Made by a program: the position numbers and the translations under genes. DNA of 64,000 nucleotides from Empedobacter tilapiae. GTDB lineage: Bacteria; Bacteroidota; Bacteroidia; Flavobacteriales; Weeksellaceae. The stretch is from the NCBI RefSeq assembly GCF_004785645.1, contig NZ_SRPE01000002.1, forward strand, positions 186,001 to 250,000. The letters are read 5' to 3'. The notes under the pieces are model-generated. The model saw only the letters and a program-made list of their open reading frames with translations, ran no database searches and had not been told where the DNA came from. Positions 51,339 through 61,372 of the stretch are shown piece by piece; within the stretch, counting starts at the first letter, position 1, and every line of letters begins with the position of its first letter.

Positions 51339-54300
51339 ACCACAGACTTTTCATTCAGAAGAAATCGAATTTTGACGTTATCAGTCAGAAGACTACAATA
51401 GAACTCAAAAACCTTGTACCTACAATTGTGTGCAAGGTTTTTGTTATTTATGATCTATTTAATATAGAAGAAAGCCAATTACAAGAGGTTCAAAATAAGG
51501 TGTTTGTCGATCCTGTGACAGACGTTGTTTTCAAATACGTAGAAGACGCAGTTAACGAAAGCATTCCTTATTCTAAAAACTATTTTGCAACCGAATTTTT
51601 ACCTGGTCAATATAATCAACGCGATGATTCTTCGGAACAATGTTTAGTGTTGATGAATGTTGAAAATGTAACCGTAAAATCTGGTTTATTATATGTTTTC
51701 AATGATGATTTGTCTGCGGAAGATTTAAAGAAAGTAAAAGATTACTTAATCAATCCAATTGAGTCGCGCGAGAAAGTTCTTTCTAAAATGGAAATTCCAG
51801 CAAATCCAGAAGCTACAGAAGTTCCAATTATTGAAGGTTTTATTTCTGCTGACGAAAATAAACTACAAGACATTTACAACCAATTTGGATTATCATTAGA
51901 AATGGATGATTTAGTTTTTATTCAAGACTATTTCAAATCAATTAATCGTAATCCAACAGAAACTGAGTTAAAAGTTTTAGATACTTATTGGTCTGATCAC
52001 TGTCGTCATACAACTTTTGAGACAGAGATTACAGATGTTCAATTTAATTCTAAATTTAACGAAACACTTCAAAAAACATTCGATTATTACCAACAAGTTC
52101 GTCAAGAATTAGGAACAACTAAACCAATTCGTTTGATGGATTTAGCAACTGTGATGGGGAAATATCTTTCTCGCACAGGAGTTGTAAAAAATATTGATGT
52201 TTCAGAAGAAATCAATGCTTGTTCTATTGTCGTTCCAATCGATGTAGATGGTGTTGAGGAAGAATGGTTATTACAATTCAAAAACGAAACACATAATCAC
52301 CCAACAGAAGTTGAGCCATTTGGTGGAGCTTCGACATGTGTTGGTGGAGCAATTCGCGACCCTTTGAGTGGACGTTCTTACGTTTTTCAAGCGATGCGTA
52401 TTACAGGAGCTGCAAATCCTTTAGAAAAAATTGAAGATACGTTACCTGGTAAGTTACCACAGCGTAAAATCTCTAAAGAAGCAGCAAACGGATACAGTTC
52501 ATATGGAAATCAAATTGGTTTAGCGACAACTTTTGTGAAAGAAATTTACGACGAAGGGTACAAAGCAAAACGCATGGAAGTTGGTTTTGTGGCTGGAGCT
52601 GTAAAAAAAGAATATGTTCGTCGTGAAGAACCAGTTGCAGGTGACCGAATTATTTTATTAGGAGGAGCAACAGGTCGTGATGGAGTAGGAGGAGCTTCAG
52701 GTTCGTCTAAAACACACGATGGTTTAAAATTAGACGATTTATCAGCAGAAGTTCAAAAAGGAAATGCAATTGTTGAACGTAAAATTCAACGATTATTCCG
52801 TAATCCAGACGTTTTAACATTAATCAAAAAATGTAACGACTTTGGTGCGGGAGGTGTTTCTGTTGCAATTGGAGAAATTGCACGTGGAATTAATGTTGAT
52901 TTAGATTTAGTTCCATTGAAATATGCTGGATTAAACGGAACAGAATTAGCGATTTCTGAATCTCAGGAACGTATGGCTGTTGCAGTTGAGGCAAAAGATG
53001 TGGAAACATTTATTGCATTAGCAAAAGAAGAAAACCTTGAAGCAACTTGTGTTGCTGAGGTAACGGGAGATGATACAATGACTTTGGTATGGAAAGGAAC
53101 AAAGATTGTTGAATTAGACCGTAAATTTTTAGATACAAACGGCGTTCGTAAACAAGCTAAAATCGAAGTTACGGAGGAAGAATATAAAAATCCTTTTGAG
53201 AATAAAGCTTTCAATAAAGAAGCGTTTATTGCAATGATGCAAGAGTTAAATCATGCGTCACAAAAAGGTATGGTAGAAATGTTTGACAACAACGTTGGTC
53301 GTTCTACTATTTTGAATGCTTTTGGTGGACAAACGATGGATACGCCAGAAGATGTTTCAGTACAAAAATTCCCAACAGATGGGTTTACTAATGCGGTTTC
53401 AATTGCTTCATTTGGTTACAATCCTACAATTTCGCGTTGGTCAAATTATCACGGAGCTTATTTCGCGGTAATTGATTCGATGACAAAAATTGTTGCTGCT
53501 GGTGGAAATTACGCTGATATTCGTTTAACTTTTCAAGAATATTTTGAAAAATTACGTGATGAAGCAACGCGTTGGGGAAAACCATTTGCAGCTTTATTAG
53601 GAACGATTGAAGCTCAAAAACAATTCGGAATTCCTGCAATTGGAGGTAAAGATTCGATGTCTGGTTCTTACCAAGATATTGATGTTCCGCCAACGTTGAT
53701 TTCTTTTGCAGTTGCGCCTTCTAAGGCTGAAAAAATTGTACAAGGAACTTTAGTAGGAAAGAATTCTAAACTTTCAGTTTTTATTCCAAAATTGACTGAA
53801 GACTATTTAATCGACGAAACAAATACAAAAGCTATTTTTGATTTTATCGGAACAATTAATGATGATGTAAAATCAATGATGACGGTTAAATTTGGTGGAA
53901 TTGCAGAAACTGTAGCGAATATGGCTTTTGGTAATGAAATCGGATTTGAAATCAACACTGATTTAGATTTAGGAAAATATTATCCAGCTTCGATAGTGAT
54001 TGAACATTCAGAAGAATTAAATATTCCTGCTGAAATTGCTCAAAATTATCATGTTTTAGGTCAGACAAATGATTCAACTTCATTTAAATTTAATGGAGAA
54101 GAAATTAATTTGAACGAATTAAAACAACAATGGAAAGAAACATTCAATTCATTGTTTCCATATAAATCAACCTCTGAAACAGTCGTTGAAGAAAAAGATT
54201 TGAAAGCTGAACAAATTTGTTTTGCCTTCGCAGATCATAAAGTAGAAAACCCGAAAGTTTTTATTCCAATTTTCCCAGGAACAAATTCAGAATATGATTC

Positions 54301-55042
54301 AGCAAAAGCGTTCCGTAGGGAAGGAGCAATCGTTTCGACTTTGCCTTTCCGTAATTTAACACAACAAGATGTTGAAGAATCGGTAGATGCTTTTGTAAAT
54401 GAAATCAATCAAGCCAATATTTTCTTTGTACCAGGAGGTTTCTCAGCTGCTGATGAGCCAGATGGGTCAGGTAAATTTATTGCAACGGTTTTACGTAATG
54501 AGAAAATCAAAAATGCAATTCATAATTTATTAGAACGTGATGGATTGGTTTTAGGAATCTGTAATGGTTTCCAAGCCTTGATTAAATCAGGATTATTACC
54601 TTATGGACGTATCCAAGATTTGGAAGAAGATACACCAACATTAACGTTCAACGAAATAGGTCGTCATATTACGCAATTAGCAAAAATTCGTGTAAATAAA
54701 TCGCATTCACCTTGGTTGAAAGGAATGGAAGGACAAGAATTCTGGATTCCGTTTTCACATGGAGAAGGTCGTTTCGTAGCAAATGAGGTTGAATTAGAAA
54801 AGTTAATTGATAAAGGACAAATTGCAACTCAGTTTGTAGATTTGGACGGAAAATTAGCAGGGAAAATGCCTTATAATCCAAATGGATCTACGTTTGCGGT
54901 AGAAGGAATTGTATCGCCTTGTGGAAAAATTTATGGACGAATGGGACATCCGGAGCGTTACGAAGAAGGATTATTCAAGAACATTCCAGGAAATGGATAT
55001 ATGAATATCTTCAAAAATGCGGTAGAATATTTTAGAGGGTAA
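51335..55042 (+). CDS. purL: Phosphoribosylformylglycinamidine synthase, large single-chain form
   Basis: A 1235-residue enzyme for step 4 of de novo purine synthesis, turning FGAR, glutamine and ATP into FGAM. N-terminal FGAR-AT domain, linker (DDLVFIQDYFKSINRNPTETEL), two AIR-synthetase-like halves with DHCRHTTFETEI, KNETHNHPTEVEPFGGASTCVGG and the second FGGIAETVANMAFG, and a C-terminal glutaminase domain with the nucleophile Cys1076 in GICNGFQALIKSG and His/Glu in HGEGRF and GHPERYEEG. It is the single-chain form of Proteobacteria and Bacteroidota. Expression is probably set by the riboswitch before it. Confidence 0.97.
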   Translation: MNHRLFIQKKSNFDVISQKTTIELKNLVPTIVCKVFVIYDLFNIEESQLQEVQNKVFVDPVTDVVFKYVEDAVNESIPYSKNYFATEFLPGQYNQRDDSSEQCLVLMNVENVTVKSGLLYVFNDDLSAEDLKKVKDYLINPIESREKVLSKMEIPANPEATEVPIIEGFISADENKLQDIYNQFGLSLEMDDLVFIQDYFKSINRNPTETELKVLDTYWSDHCRHTTFETEITDVQFNSKFNETLQKTFDYYQQVRQELGTTKPIRLMDLATVMGKYLSRTGVVKNIDVSEEINACSIVVPIDVDGVEEEWLLQFKNETHNHPTEVEPFGGASTCVGGAIRDPLSGRSYVFQAMRITGAANPLEKIEDTLPGKLPQRKISKEAANGYSSYGNQIGLATTFVKEIYDEGYKAKRMEVGFVAGAVKKEYVRREEPVAGDRIILLGGATGRDGVGGASGSSKTHDGLKLDDLSAEVQKGNAIVERKIQRLFRNPDVLTLIKKCNDFGAGGVSVAIGEIARGINVDLDLVPLKYAGLNGTELAISESQERMAVAVEAKDVETFIALAKEENLEATCVAEVTGDDTMTLVWKGTKIVELDRKFLDTNGVRKQAKIEVTEEEYKNPFENKAFNKEAFIAMMQELNHASQKGMVEMFDNNVGRSTILNAFGGQTMDTPEDVSVQKFPTDGFTNAVSIASFGYNPTISRWSNYHGAYFAVIDSMTKIVAAGGNYADIRLTFQEYFEKLRDEATRWGKPFAALLGTIEAQKQFGIPAIGGKDSMSGSYQDIDVPPTLISFAVAPSKAEKIVQGTLVGKNSKLSVFIPKLTEDYLIDETNTKAIFDFIGTINDDVKSMMTVKFGGIAETVANMAFGNEIGFEINTDLDLGKYYPASIVIEHSEELNIPAEIAQNYHVLGQTNDSTSFKFNGEEINLNELKQQWKETFNSLFPYKSTSETVVEEKDLKAEQICFAFADHKVENPKVFIPIFPGTNSEYDSAKAFRREGAIVSTLPFRNLTQQDVEESVDAFVNEINQANIFFVPGGFSAADEPDGSGKFIATVLRNEKIKNAIHNLLERDGLVLGICNGFQALIKSGLLPYGRIQDLEEDTPTLTFNEIGRHITQLAKIRVNKSHSPWLKGMEGQEFWIPFSHGEGRFVANEVELEKLIDKGQIATQFVDLDGKLAGKMPYNPNGSTFAVEGIVSPCGKIYGRMGHPERYEEGLFKNIPGNGYMNIFKNAVEYFRG

Positions 55043-55109
55043 AATATAGATTTGAGATATTAGAAGTTAGATTTGAGATAATTTAACTCTTAAAAATTAA
55101 ATAAAAAAA

Positions 55110-55180
55110 TGTCATTCCGAGCTTGTCGAGGAATCTAAAAAAGATTCTTCATTACGCTAAAGTTTCATTCAGAATGACAA
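55110..55180 (+). repeat. Intergenic palindromic element, TGTCATTCCGA type
   Basis: Opens TGTCATTCCGAGCTTGTCGAG and closes CAGAATGACAA, with inner arms GAATCT/AGATTC. It is the same type as the 17204 and 17648 repeats, but it lacks their AT-rich tail. Confidence 0.82.
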
Positions 55181-55198
55181 TTGAAAAATAAAGTTTGA

Positions 55199-55266
55199 GT
55201 CATCCTGAACTTGTTTCAGGAACTCATCCTAAAAGAGTAAGAAGCTGAACTAAATTCAGCTTGACA
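55199..55266 (+). repeat. Second palindromic element, GTCATCCTGAA type
   Basis: Contains CCTGAA-CTTG-TTTCAGG and AGCTGAA-CTAAA-TTCAGCT hairpins with outer GTCA/TGAC ends. Related in plan to the first element but distinct in sequence. Confidence 0.75.
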
Positions 55267-55584
55267 TTGAATAAAAATAAGGAATTTTGAAGCTAGAAAT
55301 TAGAAGTAAGAAAAAATCTAAATACTAATATCTAACATCTAAATACTAAAAAGAAACAAACAACAAACTAATACCAATTTCGATCCTGAACCAATCGAAA
55401 TTAATTTCGAAAGTTAACCTTGAACAAGTTAATTTTCAAAGCAAACAACAAACACGAAGTGGACTTTTTCATTTCAAACAAAACAAAAAAACGATGTAAT
55501 GAAGTTAGAAACTAGAAAGTAGAAGTTAGATGAATATTAACTTCGAATTTCGAAAATCGAGCTTCGAAAAAACAAACAACAACG
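55267..55584 (+). other. Repeat-rich spacer before purC
   Basis: No ORF seen. It holds short degenerate repeats of GAAGTTAGA/AGAAATTAG type (55290-55310, 55501-55530; also 55060-55080), the inverse CTAAATACT/CTAACATCT series, and clusters of AACAAACAACAAAC. A mirror pair TTTCGATCCTGAACC/AATCGAAATTAATTTCGAAA sits at 55378-55410. It is the usual look of decayed intergenic repeats in this class. Confidence 0.5.
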
Positions 55585-56307
55585 ATGAGCTTAACAAAAA
55601 AAGACTTCATTTACGAAGGAAAAGCAAAACAAGTTTACTCAACAGAGGAAGCAGACAAAGTAATTGTGTATTACAAAGATGACGCGACTGCATTTAATGC
55701 ACAAAAGCGTGGAACTGTTGAGGACAAAGGAGAAATGAACAACAAAATTTCGACTTTAATTTTCAACTATTTGATTGAAAAAGGAGTTAAAACTCATTTC
55801 ATCGAGCAGTTGAATGATCGTGAGCAATTGGTAAAAAAAGTATCAATTATTCCAATTGAAATGGTTGTGCGCAACTATGTTGCTGGGTCTATGGCTCAAC
55901 GTTTAGGATTAGAGGAAGGAGCGAAATCTCCAGTTACAATCTTCGATATCTGTTACAAAAAAGATGAATTAGGAGATCCATTAATCAACGATCATCACGC
56001 AGTTTTATTAGGTGCTGCAACGTATGATGAGTTGGATGAAATGTATGCTCAGACGGAAGTAATTAACGAAGCGTTGAAAGAATTGTTCTTAAAAGCTGGA
56101 TTAATTTTAGCTGATTTCAAAATTGAGTTTGGTAAAGATGTTGATGGTAATATCATTTTAGCTGACGAAATTTCTCCAGATACATGTCGTTTATGGGATG
56201 TTGAAACAGGTAAGAAATTAGATAAAGACCGTTTCCGTCGTGATTTAGGTGATGTTTCAGAAGCTTATCACGAAGTATATAATCGTTTGACAGAAGTTTT
56301 AAAATAA
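55585..56307 (+). CDS. purC: SAICAR synthetase
   Basis: A 240-residue enzyme joining aspartate to CAIR (step 7 of purine synthesis). Start [31 protein letters not shown], then the family motif [55 protein letters not shown] and [10 protein letters not shown]. Length normal. It precedes purF by 19 bases and follows purL after a 540-base repeat-rich gap, so it may have its own promoter. Confidence 0.96.
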   Translation: MSLTKKDFIYEGKAKQVYSTEEADKVIVYYKDDATAFNAQKRGTVEDKGEMNNKISTLIFNYLIEKGVKTHFIEQLNDREQLVKKVSIIPIEMVVRNYVAGSMAQRLGLEEGAKSPVTIFDICYKKDELGDPLINDHHAVLLGAATYDELDEMYAQTEVINEALKELFLKAGLILADFKIEFGKDVDGNIILADEISPDTCRLWDVETGKKLDKDRFRRDLGDVSEAYHEVYNRLTEVLK

Positions 56308-56326
56308 ACATTTTTTTCATTCTATA

Positions 56327-57832
56327 ATGATTGATAAAAAATTACATAAAAGCCAATTCAAAGCTGAATATTTAACGAATTTCTACGAAAGAAATTTATT
56401 AAAAAAATATGCAGCTGATACTGTGGATAGTGTAAACGAAGAATGTGGTGTTTTTGGGGTTTATTCGCCAAATAATATCAACACGTATTCTATTGCGCAG
56501 TTTGGTTTATTTGCGCTTCAACACCGTGGACAGGAAGCGTGTGGTGTTTCTTTCTTGAAAGATGGAAACATTAAAACGGTGAAAAAAACAGGTTTGGTAT
56601 TGGACGTTTTCAAAACAATGGAAGCCGAAATTGAAGAATACCAAGGAAATGCTGCGATTGGACATACACGCTACACAACTGCTGGAGGTGGAAGTCGTCG
56701 TAACATTCAGCCACTTTACACGTACAATATTTACGGAAAACCTCATTTCTCTATTGCACATAACGGAAATTTAATTGAAGTTGAAGCATTGAGAGCTGAA
56801 TTAGAAGCAGAAGGTTTACCATTTTTAGCAACTTCGGATACGGAGGTTTTATTACGTTCTATTCAAAAATATTCGCATTTAGATATTGTAGAAGCTATTC
56901 AGAAAGGTACAGAAAAGGTAAAAGGCGCTTATTCGGTTTTGTTATTAGCGAATAATCAAATGGCAGCTTTTCGCGATCCAAATGGTATTCGTCCTTTATG
57001 TTTAGGTAAATTGGACGATGCCTATGTTTTCTGTTCAGAAACATGTGCATTAGACGCTGTCGGAGCTGAATTTATCCGCGATGTAGAGCCAGGTGAATTG
57101 ATTGTAGTAAATAAACAAGGTTTAAAATCTTATTCATTAAATCAACCAACGCAACGTAATATTTGTGCTTTTGAGTACATTTATTTTGCACGTCCTGATT
57201 CGAATATAGAAGGAAATGAAATCTACGATTTACGTGTAGAATCTGGTCGAAAATTATACGAACAATCTCCTGTTGATGCCGATATTGTAATTGGTGTTCC
57301 AGATTCTGGAATTCCATCTGCAATTGGTTATTCAGAAGCTTCGGGTATTCCTTATGAACCAATTTTAATTAAGAATCGTTATATGTCGCGTTCGTTTATC
57401 GTGCCTTCTCAAGAAATGCGTGAGCGTGTGGTAAACTTAAAATTGAATCCTATCAAAAATAAAATCAAAGGAAAACGTTTGGTTGTTTTAGATGATTCTA
57501 TTGTACGTGGAACAACTTCGAAATTATTAATCAAAATATTAAAAGAAGCAGGAGCAAAAGAAATTCATTTCCGTTCTGCTTCGCCTCCTATTATTGCACC
57601 TTGTTATTTAGGAATTGATATGCCTTCTAAAGCAGATTTAATTTCAGGAAATAAGTCAATTAAAGAGGTTGAAGATTATTTGAATGTTGATTCGTTAGAT
57701 TTCTTAACAGTTGATAATCTGATTGATTTATTAGGAAGTAAAGAACATTGTTTTGGATGTTTTACAGAAAAATATCCCGTAAATTATTCTAATGAAGAGT
57801 GTAAAGAGGTAAAACCTTTGCATATAGATTAA
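56327..57832 (+). CDS. purF: Amidophosphoribosyltransferase
   Basis: A 501-residue enzyme for the first committed step: PRPP plus glutamine to phosphoribosylamine. The catalytic cysteine is Cys40 in NEECGVFGVYSP, so a 39-residue propeptide must be removed. Glutaminase motifs follow (ALQHRGQEACGV, GHTRYTTAG, AHNGNL). The PRPP loop is VVLDDSIVRGTTSK. Cysteines in ICAFEYIYF, APCYLG and HCFGCF match the 4Fe-4S ligands of the B. subtilis enzyme, so this is the cluster-bearing, oxygen-sensitive type. It sits between purC and purM. Confidence 0.96.
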   Translation: MIDKKLHKSQFKAEYLTNFYERNLLKKYAADTVDSVNEECGVFGVYSPNNINTYSIAQFGLFALQHRGQEACGVSFLKDGNIKTVKKTGLVLDVFKTMEAEIEEYQGNAAIGHTRYTTAGGGSRRNIQPLYTYNIYGKPHFSIAHNGNLIEVEALRAELEAEGLPFLATSDTEVLLRSIQKYSHLDIVEAIQKGTEKVKGAYSVLLLANNQMAAFRDPNGIRPLCLGKLDDAYVFCSETCALDAVGAEFIRDVEPGELIVVNKQGLKSYSLNQPTQRNICAFEYIYFARPDSNIEGNEIYDLRVESGRKLYEQSPVDADIVIGVPDSGIPSAIGYSEASGIPYEPILIKNRYMSRSFIVPSQEMRERVVNLKLNPIKNKIKGKRLVVLDDSIVRGTTSKLLIKILKEAGAKEIHFRSASPPIIAPCYLGIDMPSKADLISGNKSIKEVEDYLNVDSLDFLTVDNLIDLLGSKEHCFGCFTEKYPVNYSNEECKEVKPLHID

Positions 57833-57878
57833 TAAGTTATACGAATTTCGTATTTCGAAAAACTAAATCATAATTAAA

Positions 57879-58871
57879 ATGAGCAATACATATAAACAAG
57901 CCGGAGTAGATAAGGAAGAAGGTTATCAAACGGTATCGAAAATTAAAGATGCAGTTGCAGCAACACACAATTCAAACGTGTTGAATGGAATTGGAAGTTT
58001 TGGTGCATTTTACCAATTAGGAGGTTACAAAAATCCTGTTTTGGTATCTGGAACTGATGGTGTAGGAACTAAACTACGTGTGGCTTTAGATTCTAAAGTT
58101 TACGATACAGTTGGGATTGATTGTTTCGCGATGTGTGCAAATGATATTTTGTGTCATGGTGCAAAACCATTATTTTTCTTAGATTATTTAGCTTGTGGAA
58201 AATTAGATTCTGATATTGCAGCAGAAATTGTAGGTGGAATTGCACAAGCGTGTAAAGAAACTGGAACAGCATTAATTGGTGGAGAAACAGCAGAAATGCC
58301 AGGAATGTATCAAGTTGGTGATTATGATGTTGCAGGATTTTGTGTTGGAGTAGTAGAGCGTGATGAAATTATCGATGGTTCTAAAATAAAAGCTGGACAA
58401 GTAATTATTGCGTTACCATCAAGTGGTTTCCATTCGAATGGATTCTCTTTGGTTCGTAAAGTTTTTCCAGATTTTAACGAAGAATTTGAAGGTAAACCTT
58501 TGTTCGAAACTTTATTAGTTCCAACAAAATTATATCAAAACGATATTTTCAAAATCAAAGATGCTGGAATTGAAATGTCTGGAATTGCTCATATTACAGG
58601 AGGTGGATTAATCGAGAATGTTCCTCGTATTATAAATGACGGTTTGACGGCTGTAATAGAAAAAGCAAAAATAAATGTACCAACAGTGATGCAAGAATTA
58701 GCGAAACACGGAGGAATTGCAGAAAACGAAATGTTTGGAACATTTAATATGGGTGTCGGAATGGTTGTCATCGTTGACCAAACTGACGCTGAAAAAGTAT
58801 TGAATATTATTGATGGAAGCGCGTTGATTGGAGAAATTCAAGAGGGTGCTGACAAAATTATATTGAAATAG
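57879..58871 (+). CDS. purM: AIR synthetase
   Basis: A 330-residue phosphoribosylaminoimidazole synthetase, ring closure of FGAM to AIR (step 5). Motifs: LVSGTDGVGTKLRVALDSKVYDTVGIDC, CANDILCHGAKPLFFLDYLACGKL, ALIGGETAEMPGMY and HITGGGLIENVPRI. It lies 47 bases after purF and ends in a terminator, so purC-purF-purM looks like one transcript. Confidence 0.96.
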   Translation: MSNTYKQAGVDKEEGYQTVSKIKDAVAATHNSNVLNGIGSFGAFYQLGGYKNPVLVSGTDGVGTKLRVALDSKVYDTVGIDCFAMCANDILCHGAKPLFFLDYLACGKLDSDIAAEIVGGIAQACKETGTALIGGETAEMPGMYQVGDYDVAGFCVGVVERDEIIDGSKIKAGQVIIALPSSGFHSNGFSLVRKVFPDFNEEFEGKPLFETLLVPTKLYQNDIFKIKDAGIEMSGIAHITGGGLIENVPRIINDGLTAVIEKAKINVPTVMQELAKHGGIAENEMFGTFNMGVGMVVIVDQTDAEKVLNIIDGSALIGEIQEGADKIILK

Positions 58872-58888
58872 TAGATTAAATAGTTTAA

Positions 58889-58927
58889 AAAAGCCGGATA
58901 AGTTAGTTCTTATCCGGTTTTTTTGTT
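58889..58927. terminator. Bidirectional terminator after purM
   Basis: Arms AAGCCGGATAAG and CTTATCCGGTTT (one G-U pair), T run on the right and A run on the left; shared with the convergent gene ending at 58940. Confidence 0.9.
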
Positions 58928-58939
58928 TTAGATAGAATA

Positions 58940-60085
58940 TTAAAAATCAATATCATCAGCGATTGTTCCGCCCATTTCATTTTGAAATTGTTTTAAATAT
59001 TCTTCTTTTTTTTCCATTTGATAAGTAATCATCGAAGAATAATTTCCAGAACGAGTCCAAATAACAGCTTGCGCTTGAAAATCTACAATTCCGATTCCGT
59101 ATTTATCTAGAATATATTGCGCACCATCTTTTCCAACTTCTATTGCAGCATCTCTTTCGGCAGCTAAATCATAGAAGAAATGTTCATCCGTTTTCAAACG
59201 TTCTAAGTTTGGATTTGAAGCTGTATCAGCAGAAAGATTTCCGTTATTTCCTAATGTTGGATGTTCATTAATTTTTGTGAAATATTGGCTATATAAGGTC
59301 ATTACAGTCATTTCTGTATCTTGTTCCATTCGTTGATTCCAAATCAAATTTGCTTCGTCCCATTGAGGTTTATCAACTCCCAAAGCCTTTAATACATCTA
59401 CTTCCGGAATATTAGAACCAATTTTCACAACTCCTGCAGCATAATCGTACAAAGAAATTCCATGAATCGGCTCTAACAAAGGATTATCTTTAGAATCTTC
59501 AAGCACTTTTGCGTCATGTTGTTGATACATTTGTTCAATTCCAATATCCGAATTTTTATCTTCATATTTCTGAACAAATTTTTCTAATTGATCATTAATA
59601 CGATCATACAAAGCCATTTTATTGTCCTCAGCTCTGTCATATAACTCTTGTTGATTTGTAGCATCCATTAAAAAAGCTTCTGCATAAGGCTCAAAATCAT
59701 TTTCAATGTTTTTTATTTTATCATCAAAATATGCAATCGCATGTTGTTGTAACGAATCATCACCTTCATAAGGTCCCATTTTATGCACTTGCTCTTTGTA
59801 TTTTTCAAGATCGCTTTTCCAAATTGAAATTGCTTTTTCTACTTTTTGACGATTATTTGAATTCAAAGCATTGTAAAAATTCTCGTAATTGTCTACATAA
59901 TGTTCATCAATTTCGGGAATGATGTTACTATAATCGATGTAATCTTCAAAATAAATTGGTTCTGGTTGATAAGAACTTTGAACAGATTCATTTTCTGAAT
60001 TTGACGATTGTGTTGTGTTATTTTCTTGTAAATTTTCAATTGCTTCTTCTGCTTTATTGAAAATGTTTTTTAATTTTCCGAACAT
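58940..60085 (-). CDS. Hypothetical soluble protein of the SPFH cluster, 381 aa
   Basis: Not recognised. It begins with an amphipathic helix (MFGKLKNIFNKAEEAIENL), then an acidic Ser/Asn/Gln-rich linker, and from about residue 40 a mostly helical protein with many aromatic and acidic positions (YFDDKIKNIENDFEPYAEAFL; YDYAAGVVKIGSNIPEVDVLKALGVDKPQWDEANLIW). The N-terminal helix could touch membrane. It is the last gene of a five-gene leftward run that starts with the SPFH gene, 16 bases after the zinc-ribbon gene. Confidence 0.78.
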   Translation of the reverse strand: MFGKLKNIFNKAEEAIENLQENNTTQSSNSENESVQSSYQPEPIYFEDYIDYSNIIPEIDEHYVDNYENFYNALNSNNRQKVEKAISIWKSDLEKYKEQVHKMGPYEGDDSLQQHAIAYFDDKIKNIENDFEPYAEAFLMDATNQQELYDRAEDNKMALYDRINDQLEKFVQKYEDKNSDIGIEQMYQQHDAKVLEDSKDNPLLEPIHGISLYDYAAGVVKIGSNIPEVDVLKALGVDKPQWDEANLIWNQRMEQDTEMTVMTLYSQYFTKINEHPTLGNNGNLSADTASNPNLERLKTDEHFFYDLAAERDAAIEVGKDGAQYILDKYGIGIVDFQAQAVIWTRSGNYSSMITYQMEKKEEYLKQFQNEMGGTIADDIDF

Positions 60086-60101
60086 AGTTTTGAGTATTTA
60101 A

Positions 60102-61118
60102 TTAATAATTATTTTGTTGTTTTAATGATTGATAATAGTTTTCTAAATCAGTCAGAATTGTAGTTTTTTCTACAGCTTCTTTCATGAAATTCATACTGAG
60201 TAATTCTTTGTTCAAAAGCGTTTCAAAAGCAAGATTGTCTTGTTTTTCTAAATCATTTATAGTTGAATTTTGATTGATAAATTTTGTTCCAAATTGATCA
60301 ATAATGTTTTGATAAAAAGATGCTTCCGTTTCCGTTTCATGCTGAAAAGTTTGTACAAAATCATTAATCTCTCTTTTATAAACTTCTTTGTAAGAATTGG
60401 TTAATTCTGGAAGTAGATTCTTTTTGATAAAGAATTGTTGTCTTGCATGTTTTTCATTGTTCAAAAATTTTTTAAAAACTGAATTTCCAGGAATTGGATA
60501 ATCTAAAATCCCCGTTTTTTCTGTTGCAATTTCTCTTACTAAATCTGGTAAAAGTGACATTCTCGTCGAAGGAACAAATGTGTTTTGTGTTTGACAAAAT
60601 TCGCATGTAACATAAGCAGAAACAAAATAGACTTTCTCGATTTTTAAATTTGCACCACATTGTGTACAACAGAAATTATTCTTTGTTGATTTGTATTCTG
60701 CTAATAATTTTTTGAGTTTATCTTCTGAACTTTCAGCTTTTACTTGACTAAAAATATTCTCCAAAATCAAATCAATTTTATCATTAAAATCGTCTAACAA
60801 AAGTGAAGTTTCGTAAATCTTAGTGTCATGAGAATACATATAATCATCCACTCTTACATCTTCATCTGAGTAATAATATGAAAAAGATTTTTTCTCAATT
60901 TGCTCTTTAAAAACCTCTTTAGCTTTAACTTTCAATGTTTCATATTGTCCTGTAATTCCAGCTTTGAAATGAATGAATCTTATTTCATCCAAATCATTTA
61001 TTTGTTGTCCAGCTTCTATCGTTTCAGTTTCTAATTCTAAAGCGCGTTGTTCTAATTTCAATAAAAAGCTCTTGAAACGATCAATTAAGTTGTCTAATTC
61101 TACAAAGTTATTTTCCAT
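60102..61118 (-). CDS. Zinc-ribbon protein with coiled-coil arms, 338 aa
   Basis: A mostly helical protein with a central zinc ribbon: CTQC at 151-154 and CEFC at 172-175, about 20 residues apart. The N-terminal 135 residues and the C-terminal 140 are charged helices likely to be coiled coils (KLEQRALELETETIEAGQQI; LNKELLSMNFMKEAVEKTT). Not assigned to a family by eye. The start overlaps the end of the 82-residue zinc-ribbon gene by one base, so they are translated together. Confidence 0.78.
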   Translation of the reverse strand: MENNFVELDNLIDRFKSFLLKLEQRALELETETIEAGQQINDLDEIRFIHFKAGITGQYETLKVKAKEVFKEQIEKKSFSYYYSDEDVRVDDYMYSHDTKIYETSLLLDDFNDKIDLILENIFSQVKAESSEDKLKKLLAEYKSTKNNFCCTQCGANLKIEKVYFVSAYVTCEFCQTQNTFVPSTRMSLLPDLVREIATEKTGILDYPIPGNSVFKKFLNNEKHARQQFFIKKNLLPELTNSYKEVYKREINDFVQTFQHETETEASFYQNIIDQFGTKFINQNSTINDLEKQDNLAFETLLNKELLSMNFMKEAVEKTTILTDLENYYQSLKQQNNY

Positions 61119-61366
61119 TATTCTCTCGAATTATCTGAGGTTTTAATATGTATTCCATCGTCCAATTTTCCACTAATAAATTCGTAATTGCAATAGGCAC
61201 ATTTGGTAACGCCATCTTGTTTTGCACGACCAGCACCGCAATTTGGGCAATCTACAGTTTCTAGCTTTGATTGATTTTTCATGAAATTTCCTCCAAGATT
61301 CGTTTGATTTTCCGCTTGAAATTTCAATTTTTCAATCAATGATAATTTTGGCTTTTCGTCATTCAT
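61118..61366 (-). CDS. Small zinc-ribbon protein, 82 aa
   Basis: A cytoplasmic protein with CPNC at 40-43 and CAYC at 56-59, a rubredoxin-like zinc ribbon, in the order helix-ribbon-short tail. The N-terminal MNDEKPKLSLIEKLKFQAEN is a charged helix. In Bacillus subtilis YdjG is a zinc-ribbon partner of an SPFH protein; this gene is similarly placed three genes from the SPFH gene, though the match is by context, not by alignment. Confidence 0.75.
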   Translation of the reverse strand: MNDEKPKLSLIEKLKFQAENQTNLGGNFMKNQSKLETVDCPNCGAGRAKQDGVTKCAYCNYEFISGKLDDGIHIKTSDNSRE

Positions 61367-61372
61367 ATCATT

